Source of the DNA: Sphingomicrobium arenosum
GTDB taxonomy: Bacteria > Pseudomonadota > Alphaproteobacteria > Sphingomonadales > Sphingomonadaceae
Length of the DNA stretch: 64,000 nt
Assembly (NCBI RefSeq): GCF_026157085.1
Contig: NZ_JANPVN010000001.1
Coordinates: forward strand, 186,001 to 250,000
Reading direction: 5' to 3'
This document shows positions 52,198-59,879 of the stretch, one piece after another; the stretch's first letter is position 1; each line of letters begins with the position of its first letter. Position numbers and translations under genes: made by a program. A model generated the notes under the pieces. That model had not been told where the DNA came from and did not search any database. It saw only the letters and a list, made by a program, of their open reading frames with translations.

Positions 52198-52908
52198 ATG
52201 ACTGCCCTCGCGCTTCCCCGCTTGATCCTCGACATGGTGCTGCCGCCACGCTGTGCCGGATGCGGCGAGATCGTGCCCAGGGTGGGCGAATTTTGCGCGC
52301 CCTGCTTTCTCGAGATCGACTGGATCGGAGAGCGCTGCTGCGGGCGCTGTGCTCTGCCGCTGGAACCGGTCGAAGGGGAGGAATGTGCCGCCTGTATGAC
52401 GACGCCCGGGCCGATCGAACAATTGAAGGCCGCCACCGTCTATGGCGATCTCACCAAGATGCTGGTGATGAAATTGAAATATGGGCGTCGGGTGGCGCTC
52501 GCACGCACCATGGCCAATGCGATGGCCCGCAAGGTCGATCGGCATCGCGACGATGCACCGCTGCTGGTGCCGGTGCCCCTCTATCGCTGGCGACTGTGGG
52601 GACGCGGATACAATCAGGCGGGATTGATCGCGGGCGCGCTAGCGCGGCGCACCGGACATGACTGGTCGAGCGATGCGCTTTTGCGCACGCGCTCGACGAA
52701 GCCTTTGCGCGACATGACGGCGGCGCAGCGCCGGGCGCAGGTGCGCGGCGCGTTCAAGGCGCAGCGGTCGAAGGTGGAAGGGCGCACTATCATCCTCGTG
52801 GATGACGTGCGGACCACCGGCGGGACGTTGAATGCCTGCGCAAAGGCGCTACATCGCGCTGGCGCGCGGCGGGTCGAGGCGATCGTCTGGTCGCGCGTGG
52901 TACGATAG
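52198..52908 (+). CDS. comF: ComF family phosphoribosyltransferase-like protein
   Basis: A 236-residue protein with an N-terminal four-Cys double zinc-ribbon (PPRCAGCG, EFCAPCF, RCCGRCALP, EECAACM, residues 17-75). A phosphoribosyltransferase-like domain follows with WGRGYNQAGLIAGALARRTG and the PRPP-loop-like IILVDDVRTTGGTLNACA (about 198-215). ComF proteins take part in DNA uptake and transformation in competent bacteria. The ATG at 52198 follows AGAGGGG; an overlapping GTG one codon earlier is possible. It is followed 40 bp later by grxC. Confidence 0.93.
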   Translation: MTALALPRLILDMVLPPRCAGCGEIVPRVGEFCAPCFLEIDWIGERCCGRCALPLEPVEGEECAACMTTPGPIEQLKAATVYGDLTKMLVMKLKYGRRVALARTMANAMARKVDRHRDDAPLLVPVPLYRWRLWGRGYNQAGLIAGALARRTGHDWSSDALLRTRSTKPLRDMTAAQRRAQVRGAFKAQRSKVEGRTIILVDDVRTTGGTLNACAKALHRAGARRVEAIVWSRVVR

Positions 52909-52948
52909 CGCCGATTGGCGCGTTAGTTGCCAAAGCGAAGAGGAATCT

Positions 52949-53206
52949 ATGTCCAACGTCGAAATCTACACCAAGGCAACCTGCCCTTTCTGCATTCGCG
53001 CCAAGCGGCTGCTCGACATGAAGGGTATCGACTATATCGAACATGAAATCAGCCGCGACGAAGCCAAGCGCGCGGAGATGATCGAGCGGTCGGGCGGCGG
53101 GCGCACCGTGCCGCAGATCTTCATCAATGAGGAGCATATCGGGGGCTGCGACGACATGTTCGCGCTGGAACGCAAGGGCGCACTCGACGAACGGCTTGCC
53201 GCCTGA
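52949..53206 (+). CDS. grxC: Glutaredoxin 3
   Basis: An 85-residue glutathione-dependent thiol reductase. Active site CPFC in YTKATCPFCIRAKRLL (residues 11-14), glutathione-binding RTVPQIFINEEHIGGCDD with cis-Pro and GG-C-DD (about residues 52-69). Length is normal for GrxC. Shine-Dalgarno GAAGAGGAA lies before the ATG. The nitrilase gene begins 5 bases after its stop, so the pair is co-transcribed, as often seen in alphaproteobacteria. Confidence 0.96.
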   Translation: MSNVEIYTKATCPFCIRAKRLLDMKGIDYIEHEISRDEAKRAEMIERSGGGRTVPQIFINEEHIGGCDDMFALERKGALDERLAA

Positions 53207-53211
53207 AGCCG

Positions 53212-54036
53212 ATGACGCGCATCGCGCTCTATCAGGCGAGAAGCGGGATCGACCCGGTGGCCAACGCAGAGCGCCTCGTCGACGCCATCAAGTTGGCGCG
53301 CGGGCAGGGTGCGCAAATGCTGTTCACGCCCGAGATGACGGGCCTGCTCGATCGCGATCGCGGGCGCGCTGGGCAATCGATCAGGACCGAGGAGGAGGAT
53401 GTCACGCTCGACGCAGCGAGAAAGGCGGCGGCGAAAGAAGGCTTGTGGCTGCAGTTGGGTTCGCTCGCGCTCGACAGGGGCGACGGGCGATGGGTCAATC
53501 GTTCCTTTGTGATCGACCCGGCCGGCCATATCGTGGCGCGGTACGACAAAATGCACCTGTTCGATGTCGATCTCGAGACTGGTGAGCGTTGGCGCGAAAG
53601 CGCGGTCTACGAGGCGGGCGACAGTCCGGTGCTGGCAGAGAAGACCGCTGTTGGCGCATTGGGCATGACCATCTGCTACGACCTGCGATTTGCCGCGCTT
53701 TTTGCGCGGCTGGCGGAGGCGGGTGCACAGTGCATCAGCGTGCCGGCGGCGTTCACGGTCCCGACGGGAAAGGCGCACTGGGAAGTGCTGTTGCGGGCGC
53801 GGGCGATCGAGAACGGACTATTCATCGTCGCGGCCGCGCAGGTCGGGGAGCATGAAGATGGGCGCGAGACCTATGGCCATTCGATGGTCTGCGATCCGTG
53901 GGGCAATGTGCTGCTCGACATGGGCGACAAGGCAGGGGTTGGCTGCTGCGACCTCGATCCGGCGCTGATCGACCGCGCTCGCGCGGCGATCCCGGCCTTG
54001 CGCCATCGTCGCGACATCCCCGCGATCGACGATTGA
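53212..54036 (+). CDS. Carbon-nitrogen hydrolase (nitrilase superfamily, Nit-like)
   Basis: A 274-residue amidase of the nitrilase superfamily. The catalytic triad is visible: Glu in LFTPEMTG (about residue 42), Lys in YDKMHLFDVDL (about 108) and Cys in GMTICYDLRF (about 150). The tail DPWGNVLLDMGDKAG is typical. Close relatives are Nit1/Nit2 enzymes that repair deaminated glutathione or act as omega-amidase, and a glutathione link fits the upstream grxC. The assignment as deaminated-glutathione amidase is inference. Confidence 0.9.
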   Translation: MTRIALYQARSGIDPVANAERLVDAIKLARGQGAQMLFTPEMTGLLDRDRGRAGQSIRTEEEDVTLDAARKAAAKEGLWLQLGSLALDRGDGRWVNRSFVIDPAGHIVARYDKMHLFDVDLETGERWRESAVYEAGDSPVLAEKTAVGALGMTICYDLRFAALFARLAEAGAQCISVPAAFTVPTGKAHWEVLLRARAIENGLFIVAAAQVGEHEDGRETYGHSMVCDPWGNVLLDMGDKAGVGCCDLDPALIDRARAAIPALRHRRDIPAIDD

Positions 54037-54069
54037 TCCGCTGCGCGCTCGTGCCTAAGGGGAGGGCGA

Positions 54070-54146
54070 GGCTCCGTAGCTCAGCAGGATAGAGCAGCGG
54101 TTTCCTAAACCGAAGGTCACAGGTTCGAATCCTGTCGGGGCCACCA
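54070..54146 (+). tRNA. tRNA-Arg (CCT)
   Basis: Acceptor GGCTCCG pairs with CGGGGCC (one wobble), the D arm is GCTCAGCAGGATAGAGC, the anticodon loop is TTTCCTAAA with anticodon CCT, and the T arm is ACAGG TTCGAAT CCTGT. CCA is encoded. Length 77 nt. Confidence 0.97.
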
Positions 54147-54233
54147 TCCGCGATATGAAGCGCACAGAGCGCTGAAGCGCGTGCGGTCCTTCGCCCACTG
54201 GCGGAGGGTGCGGCGAGCCGTTATGGAGCCGGC

Positions 54234-54848
54234 ATGACCGACAAGAGCCCGACGGCCGGCGACCTGTATCGCCCGCAGCCTAAGATCGATGTGCCAGATG
54301 ATGTGCAGGAGGCGGTACGTACCCTGTTGCGCTGGGCCGGTGAAGATCCGGAGCGCGAAGGGCTGGTCGATACGCCCAAGCGCGTGGCGCGGGCTTGGGC
54401 CGAATATGCGAAGGGTTACAATGAAGACCCGGCATCGCACCTCGCGCGCACGTTCGAGGAAGTGGGCGGGTATGACGAGATCGTCCTGTTGCGCGACATC
54501 CCGTTTCAGTCGCACTGCGAGCATCATATGGCGCCGATCATCGGCAAAGCGTCGATCGCCTATTTGCCGGGCAAGCGCGTGGTCGGTATTTCCAAGCTGG
54601 CGCGCGTGTTGCACGGGTTTGCGCGGCGCCTGCAGGTGCAGGAACGTCTCACCGCTCAGGTCGCCGATTGTATCTGGGAGCATCTCGAGCCCGAAGGCGT
54701 GGCGGTGGTGATCGAAGCGAGCCATGCCTGCATGACCGCCCGAGGGGTCAATACGCCCGGGGTGATGATGACCACGAGCCGCATGATGGGTACTTTTCGG
54801 AAGGACGAACGGAGTCGCAAGGAAGTGCTCGCGCTTATGGGTTATTGA
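54234..54848 (+). CDS. folE: GTP cyclohydrolase I
   Basis: A 204-residue type IA enzyme that opens GTP to dihydroneopterin triphosphate for folate synthesis. Zinc ligands are Cys and His in [20 protein letters not shown] (about residues 97-101) and Cys in [10 protein letters not shown] (about 168). [20 protein letters not shown] and [14 protein letters not shown] are typical. The zinc-dependent class contrasts with the Mg-type HemB in the same window. An 87-bp gap with no visible gene separates it from tRNA-Arg. Confidence 0.97.
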   Translation: MTDKSPTAGDLYRPQPKIDVPDDVQEAVRTLLRWAGEDPEREGLVDTPKRVARAWAEYAKGYNEDPASHLARTFEEVGGYDEIVLLRDIPFQSHCEHHMAPIIGKASIAYLPGKRVVGISKLARVLHGFARRLQVQERLTAQVADCIWEHLEPEGVAVVIEASHACMTARGVNTPGVMMTTSRMMGTFRKDERSRKEVLALMGY

Positions 54849-54894
54849 GTTTTTTGCTTCCTTTTCAGACCACTGGGCGTTAGCCGATATCGTT

Positions 54895-56427
54895 ATGGTT
54901 GCGTCATTATCTCCTTTCTCCTGTAATTCCGCCTACGTCGGCGACGAGGGCGAAGCCGCGCGTCTCGACCTCGTCGGACGGTATGATGCGGACAGCCTGG
55001 AGGAAGATGACGAGCTCAATGCGGTGCGAGCCTTCGCGGCGGCGCTTTGCGAGGCGCCGATCGCTCTGGTGACGGTCGTCGAGGCCGAGCGGCAGCGCTT
55101 CCTGTCGAGACAGGGCGTGGCGATTGCCGAAACGCCTCGAGACGTGAGTTTTTGCCAGCACGCGATGGTAGGCGGGTCAATCATGGAAGTCCCAGATGCC
55201 CGTCTCGACGAACGATTTGCAGACAATGCCTTGGTGACCGGCGAGCCGCATATCCGCTTTTATGCAGGCGCGCCGCTGGTATCGGCCGAAGGTGCGCCGA
55301 TCGGGGCACTCTGCGTAATTTCGCCCGATCCGCGCACGGGCCTGAGCGCCTATCAGCGACAGGGGATGGAAGTGTTGGCGCGCGCGGTCATGCGGCGCCT
55401 AGAGGCGCGGCGCGGTGAGCTGGAAATGACTGCGGGGCGCGAAGAGGCACGGCGGCTGCTCGAGGAAAGCCAGCAGAAGTTCGATAATCTCGCCGATGCG
55501 CTGCCGCAGATGGCCTGGTCGACCGATGGCGAAGGCAACCCAGACTATTTCAATCGACGCTGGTACGAGTTCACCGGGGCCGAGCCGGGCGATCACTATG
55601 GCAACCAATGGGTTGACGCGGTTCACCCTGATGATCGGGAGACGGCGGCGGCGGCATGGCAGGGCGCGGTCGAGAGCGGCGAGGCTTATGAAACCGAGTA
55701 TCGGATGCGCCGCCATGATGGCGAATATCGTTGGACGCTGGCGCGCGGGCTGCCGGTGCACGGCGATAACGGCGAGGTGATCCGCTGGTTCGGCACCAAC
55801 ACCGACATCCATGAAAATAGGCAGTTGGTCGAAAGTCACGCACTGCTGACCCGCGAATTGAGCCACCGCATCAAGAATATCTTTTCCGTTGTTACCGGAC
55901 TGGTTAGCTTTGCCAGTCGAAAGCATCCGGAAATGAAGGAGGTGGCGACATCGATCGGCGACCGCATCAATGCGCTGGGGCGAGCGCACAATTATGTGCG
56001 TCCGTTGTCGAACATGCCCGCCGAGGCGCGGTTGCGCGATGTATTGTCCGACCTGTTCGCCCCTTATGCCGACGCCGAGGGCGAGCGAGTGCGGATCACG
56101 GGTGGAGACTTTGAGGTCAGGGAGCAGGCGGTAACACCGATCGCGCTCGCGTTCCATGAAATGGCAACGAACGCGGTGAAATACGGGGCGCTATCGGTGG
56201 AGGGCGGCCATGTGGAATTACGCATCAAGGCGGATGGCGACGAACTGCTCCTGCTGTGGCGGGAAGTGGGTGGGCCCGAGCCAGTCGAGCCCGATCATAA
56301 GGGTTTCGGGAGCGACTTGCTCCGGACGAGCCTCGAGCGGCAGCTGAGGGGGCGGCTCGAGCGTCGCTGGGAGCCCGGCGGCTTGGAAATCGAAATCAAC
56401 CTTCCCATAGAGAGAATAACCATATAG
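54895..56427 (+). CDS. HWE family sensor histidine kinase (GAF-PAS-HWE)
   Basis: A 510-residue soluble sensor kinase. Residues 35-175 form a GAF domain (ALCEAPIALVTVVEAERQRF, PHIRFYAGAPLVSAEGAPIG, LCVISPDPR). Residues 195-310 are a PAS/PAC pair (FDNLADALPQMAWSTDGEG to IRWFGTNTDIHE). The HWE kinase core has the phospho-acceptor His in LTRELSHRIKNIFSVV (about 324), the N-box FHEMATNAVKYGALS (about 420) and the diagnostic WRE in LLLWREVGGP. HWE kinases often feed general stress (PhyR) or light/redox signalling. No response regulator gene is adjacent. It lies directly before the GTA leader, whose promoter starts 12 bases after its stop. Confidence 0.93.
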   Translation: MVASLSPFSCNSAYVGDEGEAARLDLVGRYDADSLEEDDELNAVRAFAAALCEAPIALVTVVEAERQRFLSRQGVAIAETPRDVSFCQHAMVGGSIMEVPDARLDERFADNALVTGEPHIRFYAGAPLVSAEGAPIGALCVISPDPRTGLSAYQRQGMEVLARAVMRRLEARRGELEMTAGREEARRLLEESQQKFDNLADALPQMAWSTDGEGNPDYFNRRWYEFTGAEPGDHYGNQWVDAVHPDDRETAAAAWQGAVESGEAYETEYRMRRHDGEYRWTLARGLPVHGDNGEVIRWFGTNTDIHENRQLVESHALLTRELSHRIKNIFSVVTGLVSFASRKHPEMKEVATSIGDRINALGRAHNYVRPLSNMPAEARLRDVLSDLFAPYADAEGERVRITGGDFEVREQAVTPIALAFHEMATNAVKYGALSVEGGHVELRIKADGDELLLLWREVGGPEPVEPDHKGFGSDLLRTSLERQLRGRLERRWEPGGLEIEINLPIERITI

Positions 56428-56438
56428 GAACTTTCTTG

Positions 56439-56467
56439 TTGACATCGTCACGCTGATTAGGTACATA
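56439..56467 (+). promoter_or_regulatory. Sigma-70-type promoter upstream of the GTA head genes
   Basis: A consensus -35 TTGACA (56439-56444), a 17-base spacer and -10 TACATA (56462-56467). Predicted start is near 56474. A nine-base direct repeat GACATCGTC occurs at 56441-56449 and 56471-56479, exactly 30 bp apart, flanking the -10; it may bind a regulator. Confidence 0.62.
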
Positions 56468-56486
56468 TTGGACATCGTCGACGAAT

Positions 56487-56532
56487 CGGCCCCAAGGGGC
56501 TGTTCGGGGCCGCCGGGAGGGCGGCCTTTTTT
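56487..56532 (+). terminator. Attenuator-like terminator in the GTA leader
   Basis: GGCCGCC (56508-56514) and GGCGGCC (56520-56526) make a 7-bp hairpin with a 5-base loop, followed by six T. Upstream, CGGCCCC (56487-56493) can instead pair perfectly with GGGGCCG (56506-56512), which would break the terminator stem. With the promoter just upstream this gives a transcript of about 60 nt or read-through into the terminase gene. Confidence 0.7.
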
Positions 56533-56694
56533 CTTGGTCGTGACCGGAGGTGCCGCCGATGATCCTTCGCTCGGTCGGCATCGCGGCCTTGGCCCGAGGG
56601 CTCGACGGGTCTTCGTCAAATTCTTGCTATCGCGCCTGGAGCGGGGCGTGCGTCTTCCTTCAGGAGGCGCCGGGGGGGCGCGAGGCTGTCCCCC

Positions 56695-58002
56695 TTGCCG
56701 GCCACGGTTGAGGCGCTCGCCAGGAGACTGGTCGGCCTGCCGCGCGATCGGCGCGAAGCGGGATTGGCCCAGTTGCCTGATGAGGCGATCGCAGCGCTGG
56801 CGCAGTGGTTTGCCTTCTGGGCTCGGGGGGCACAACTGCCCCCAACAGGGACATGGAGAAATTGGCTACTGCTCGCGGGACGTGGCTTCGGCAAGACCCG
56901 GGCGGGCGCGCAATGGATTGTCGAACGCGGCGCTGCGCGAGCTTCGCAGCGCATTGCACTGGTAGCGGCGACGCTCGAGCAGGCGCGAACCATCATGGTT
57001 GAGGGGCGCAGCGGGCTGCTCGAGGTAGCTAGGCTCGAAGGTGTAAATTTGAAATGGGAGTCGGGCAGGTCTCGGCTGTGTTGGGACAATGGCAGCGAGG
57101 CGCGGTTGTTCTCGGGAGAGAGCCCCGAAGCGTTGCGTGGTCCCGAGCACCATCTGGCCTGGGCGGACGAACTGGCGAAATGGTCGCATCCGGACGCGAC
57201 CTGGGATAATTTGCAAATGGGGTTGAGGGCAGGGGCCGATTGCCGGGCGCTGGTCACGACGACACCGCGCGCGGTTCCGATCCTCGGTCGGCTGATCGAC
57301 GATGCCAATACGGTCGTGACGCGCGGTCGAACGCGGGACAATCTGACGCTGTCGCAACAGTTTCTCGACGAGATGTCGCGGAGCTATGGTGGCGGGAGGC
57401 TGGCTCGCCAAGAGCTCGATGGCGATTATCTGATCGATGTCGAGGGGGCGCTGTTCCCGCGGGGATTGCTCGAGCGATGCCGGGTGATGCCACGTGAAGA
57501 ATATGAACGGATCGTGGTGGGCGTCGACCCGCCGGCAAGTTCGGTTGGTGACGCTTGCGGAATTGTCGTGGCGGCGCGCCACGGGGATCGGATGCACGTG
57601 CTGGCCGATGCCAGTGTCGAAAAACCCACCCCAAGGCAATGGGCGAGCGCGGTCGCGAATGCGGCGCAATATTGGGGTGCTGATCGTGTCATTGCGGAGT
57701 CCAATCAGGGCGGCGAGATGGTGGAAAGCGTGCTGCGAGGGGCGGCGCGCGACCTGCCGGTAACGCGGGTCCATGCGCGGCGTGGCAAGACGGCCCGCGC
57801 CGAACCGATTGCGGCGATGTTCGAGGCGGGGCGCGCGTTCCTCGCAGGAAGCTTCCCCGTGCTCGAAGATGAATTGGCGCGCATGACCCTGGCGGGGATG
57901 AGCGGCAGCGGCGGCTCGCCCGACCGGGCCGATGCGATGATCTGGGCGCTGTGGGCGCTCATGGACGGCGGGGGAGCGCGCGCGAGGGTGCGCACACTCT
58001 GA
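56695..58002 (+). CDS. GTA/phage terminase large subunit
   Basis: A 435-residue DNA-packaging motor: ATPase plus nuclease. Walker A is LLLAGRGFGKTRAGAQW (about residues 59-75), Walker B region HLAWADELAKW (about 150), coupling motif ALVTTTPR, and a C-terminal RNase-H-like nuclease with VVGVDPPASSVGDACG and ESNQGGEM. The N-terminus with FWARGAQLPPTGTWRNWLLL matches RcGTA g2-type terminases. The first in-frame start is a TTG at 56695 with only a weak GAGG upstream; no ATG or GTG is available, so translation may be weak. Portal follows after 9 bases. The small terminase gene is not evident in the 160 bp before it. Confidence 0.92.
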   Translation: MPATVEALARRLVGLPRDRREAGLAQLPDEAIAALAQWFAFWARGAQLPPTGTWRNWLLLAGRGFGKTRAGAQWIVERGAARASQRIALVAATLEQARTIMVEGRSGLLEVARLEGVNLKWESGRSRLCWDNGSEARLFSGESPEALRGPEHHLAWADELAKWSHPDATWDNLQMGLRAGADCRALVTTTPRAVPILGRLIDDANTVVTRGRTRDNLTLSQQFLDEMSRSYGGGRLARQELDGDYLIDVEGALFPRGLLERCRVMPREEYERIVVGVDPPASSVGDACGIVVAARHGDRMHVLADASVEKPTPRQWASAVANAAQYWGADRVIAESNQGGEMVESVLRGAARDLPVTRVHARRGKTARAEPIAAMFEAGRAFLAGSFPVLEDELARMTLAGMSGSGGSPDRADAMIWALWALMDGGGARARVRTL

Positions 58003-58011
58003 CAGAAAGGG

Positions 58012-59157
58012 ATGAGCATGAAGTGGCTCGACAATTGGCTCGGCGCGAAGAGCGCGCCGGGCGGACGATCCGTGCTGCCGATCCACGATATCGGTTCGCT
58101 CTTGGGCGGTCATGGAAGCGATCATCCGGGCGCCTACGTCGACCAGCTGCGCGAGGTATTCGAGCGCAATCCGGTCGGTCATCGCGCGGTTCGCGTGGTG
58201 GCTGGTGCGGTGGGTTCGCTAACAATCGACGCGAGTGGTGACGGCGCCGAACAGGGTCGGCGCCTCCTGATGCGGTCCGGCTTGCTTGAAACGATCGCGC
58301 TGCACCTGCTGCTGCATGGCAACGCTTATGTGCATCTTGCTGCGGATGCGGACGGGGCAGCGATGGCCTGGCATTGCCTCCGGCCCGAGCGCGTCAGCCT
58401 CATTACCGATCGTGACGGATGGCCGCGCGCCTACAGTTATCGCGGGCGCAGCGTCACCCATTATCCGGTGCGCGATGAGTTCGAGCGACTTTCGGTCGTG
58501 CATATTAAGGCGCTTCATCCCGGAGACGATCATGGCGGACAGGGCTGTCTCGAGGCCGCCATCGGGCCGGCGATGGTGCACAATGCGGCGAGCCGCTGGA
58601 ATCGGTCGCTGCTGGAGAATGCGGCACGTCCGTCGGGAGCGCTGATCCATGATCCCGGCGACGGGACAGTGCTCAGCGACAAGCAGTTCGAGCGCCTCAA
58701 GAGCGAGCTCGCTACGCAATATGAGGGTAGCGGAAACGCGGGACGCCCCTTGCTGCTCGACGGTGGGTTGAGCTGGCAGGCCTTCAGCCTGTCGCCCACC
58801 GACATGGACTTTATCAAGCTGAAGGAAGCGGCGGCACGCGATATCGCGCTGGCCTTCGGGGTGCCGCCGGTGCTGCTCGGCCTGCCGGGCGATGCGACCT
58901 ACGCCAACGGGCGCGAGGCAGGCCGCGCGCTCTATCGTCAGACAGTGCTGCCGCTGGCGCGAAAGATCCTGCGGGCGCTCGAGGCCCAACTCGAGGATTG
59001 GATCGATCCGGTCCGCTTAGAGGTGGACGAGGACCAACTTTCCGAATTGTCGGAGGATCGTTCGCGGCTGTGGAGCGCAGTGGGGGAGGCGGACTTCCTC
59101 AGCCGGGCCGAAAAGCGCGCCATGCTCGGATTTCCGCCTGAAGAGGTTACGCAGTGA
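58012..59157 (+). CDS. HK97-type portal protein (GTA g3-like)
   Basis: A 381-residue portal that forms the dodecameric ring at the capsid vertex through which DNA enters. Recognisable parts are FERNPVGHRAVRVVAGAVGS, LLLHGNAYVHLAADADG, HIKALHPGDDHGGQGCLEAA and LKEAAARDIALAFGVPPVLLG (about 268-288). It follows the terminase by 9 bases and overlaps the next gene by 4. The order terminase-portal-small gene-protease-capsid is that of RcGTA. Confidence 0.93.
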   Translation: MSMKWLDNWLGAKSAPGGRSVLPIHDIGSLLGGHGSDHPGAYVDQLREVFERNPVGHRAVRVVAGAVGSLTIDASGDGAEQGRRLLMRSGLLETIALHLLLHGNAYVHLAADADGAAMAWHCLRPERVSLITDRDGWPRAYSYRGRSVTHYPVRDEFERLSVVHIKALHPGDDHGGQGCLEAAIGPAMVHNAASRWNRSLLENAARPSGALIHDPGDGTVLSDKQFERLKSELATQYEGSGNAGRPLLLDGGLSWQAFSLSPTDMDFIKLKEAAARDIALAFGVPPVLLGLPGDATYANGREAGRALYRQTVLPLARKILRALEAQLEDWIDPVRLEVDEDQLSELSEDRSRLWSAVGEADFLSRAEKRAMLGFPPEEVTQ

Positions 59158-59468
59158 GCGACGCGCGCGTGATCGGCGCGCTTGCTGCGATGGCCGAACA
59201 AGGTGGGCTCGACCGCCTGACGCTGGCGGCGCTGATCGAGGAGTCGAGCGCGCGAGGGGCCCGAGACGCTATGGCGCGCCTCGGGCTCGAGGATCGCAGC
59301 GCGCGGCGCGACATGGATGACCTTCGCGAATTGTTGGGCGCGTGGCGAGCGGCGAAGAAGAGCGCGACGCACGCGCTGATCGGGTGGCTGTCGAAGGCAG
59401 TGCTCGCGCTGTGTGTTGCCGGGGCTGCCTGGCAGTTGGGCCTGCTCGCCGGGACGATCGCAAAATGA
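59154..59468 (+). CDS. Small GTA protein, g3.5-like (DUF6127 type)
   Basis: A 104-residue protein with an N-terminal helical soluble part (LAALIEESSARGARDAMARL, DMDDLRELLGAWRAAKKSA) and one membrane segment near the C-terminus (AVLALCVAGAAWQLGLLAGT). In RcGTA-type clusters a small membrane-associated gene of this kind (g3.5) lies between portal and protease. It overlaps portal and protease genes by 4 bases each. The DUF6127 name is from memory of the pattern; the function is unknown. Confidence 0.8.
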   Translation: MSDARVIGALAAMAEQGGLDRLTLAALIEESSARGARDAMARLGLEDRSARRDMDDLRELLGAWRAAKKSATHALIGWLSKAVLALCVAGAAWQLGLLAGTIAK

Positions 59469-59869
59469 CGCGTTTCGCCGGTTATGCCGCCATCTTTCAT
59501 CGCCCCGATGACGGCGGCGACGTGATTGCGCCGGGCGCGTTTCGGCGCTCTCTCGAGGGACGCGCGCCTGGTGATGTACCGCTGCTGCTGCAGCATCGCG
59601 GCGACGTCGTTGCAGGCAGGATCGAGCGGCTCGAAGAAGATGAAAAGGGGCTGCGCGTCATCGCGCGGCTCGATGGAGGGCGCGCGGGAAAGACTGCGGG
59701 CGGACTCCTGAAAAGCGGGAAATTGAAGGGTTTGAGTTTCGGCTATCGCGTGCGGCGGGCCGGGAAGAAGGGGGCGTTTCGGCGGCTCGAGGAAGTCGAT
59801 CTCGTCGAAGTCAGTCTGGTGGCGCGACCCATGCAGCCGGTGGCCCGGGTGCATGCAATCGAGGAGTGA
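59465..59869 (+). CDS. HK97 family prohead protease (GTA g4-like)
   Basis: A 134-residue S78-type serine protease that trims the capsid scaffold during head maturation. It starts MTRFAGYAAIFHRPDDGGDV, carries the catalytic His in PLLLQHRGDVVAG (about residue 41) and the catalytic Ser in LKGLSFGYRV (about 86), and ends with VDLVEVSLVARPMQPVA. It is shorter than typical phage proteases (about 180-200), as in GTAs. ATG overlaps the previous stop; the capsid gene begins within 11 bases. Confidence 0.9.
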   Translation: MTRFAGYAAIFHRPDDGGDVIAPGAFRRSLEGRAPGDVPLLLQHRGDVVAGRIERLEEDEKGLRVIARLDGGRAGKTAGGLLKSGKLKGLSFGYRVRRAGKKGAFRRLEEVDLVEVSLVARPMQPVARVHAIEE

Positions 59870-59879
59870 TGAATTGAAG

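Noticed and set aside
56427-56449. GGAAC at 56427 as an EcfG -35 element for the GTA cluster
   Set aside because: No CGTT lies at 16-17 bases. The TTGACA-N17-TACATA promoter next to it is much better.
56468-56965. 165-codon ORF overlapping the GTA leader and terminase start
   Set aside because: It is Gly/Arg/Pro-rich with no recognisable pattern and overlaps the terminator and the terminase in another frame; it looks like a GC-bias shadow.
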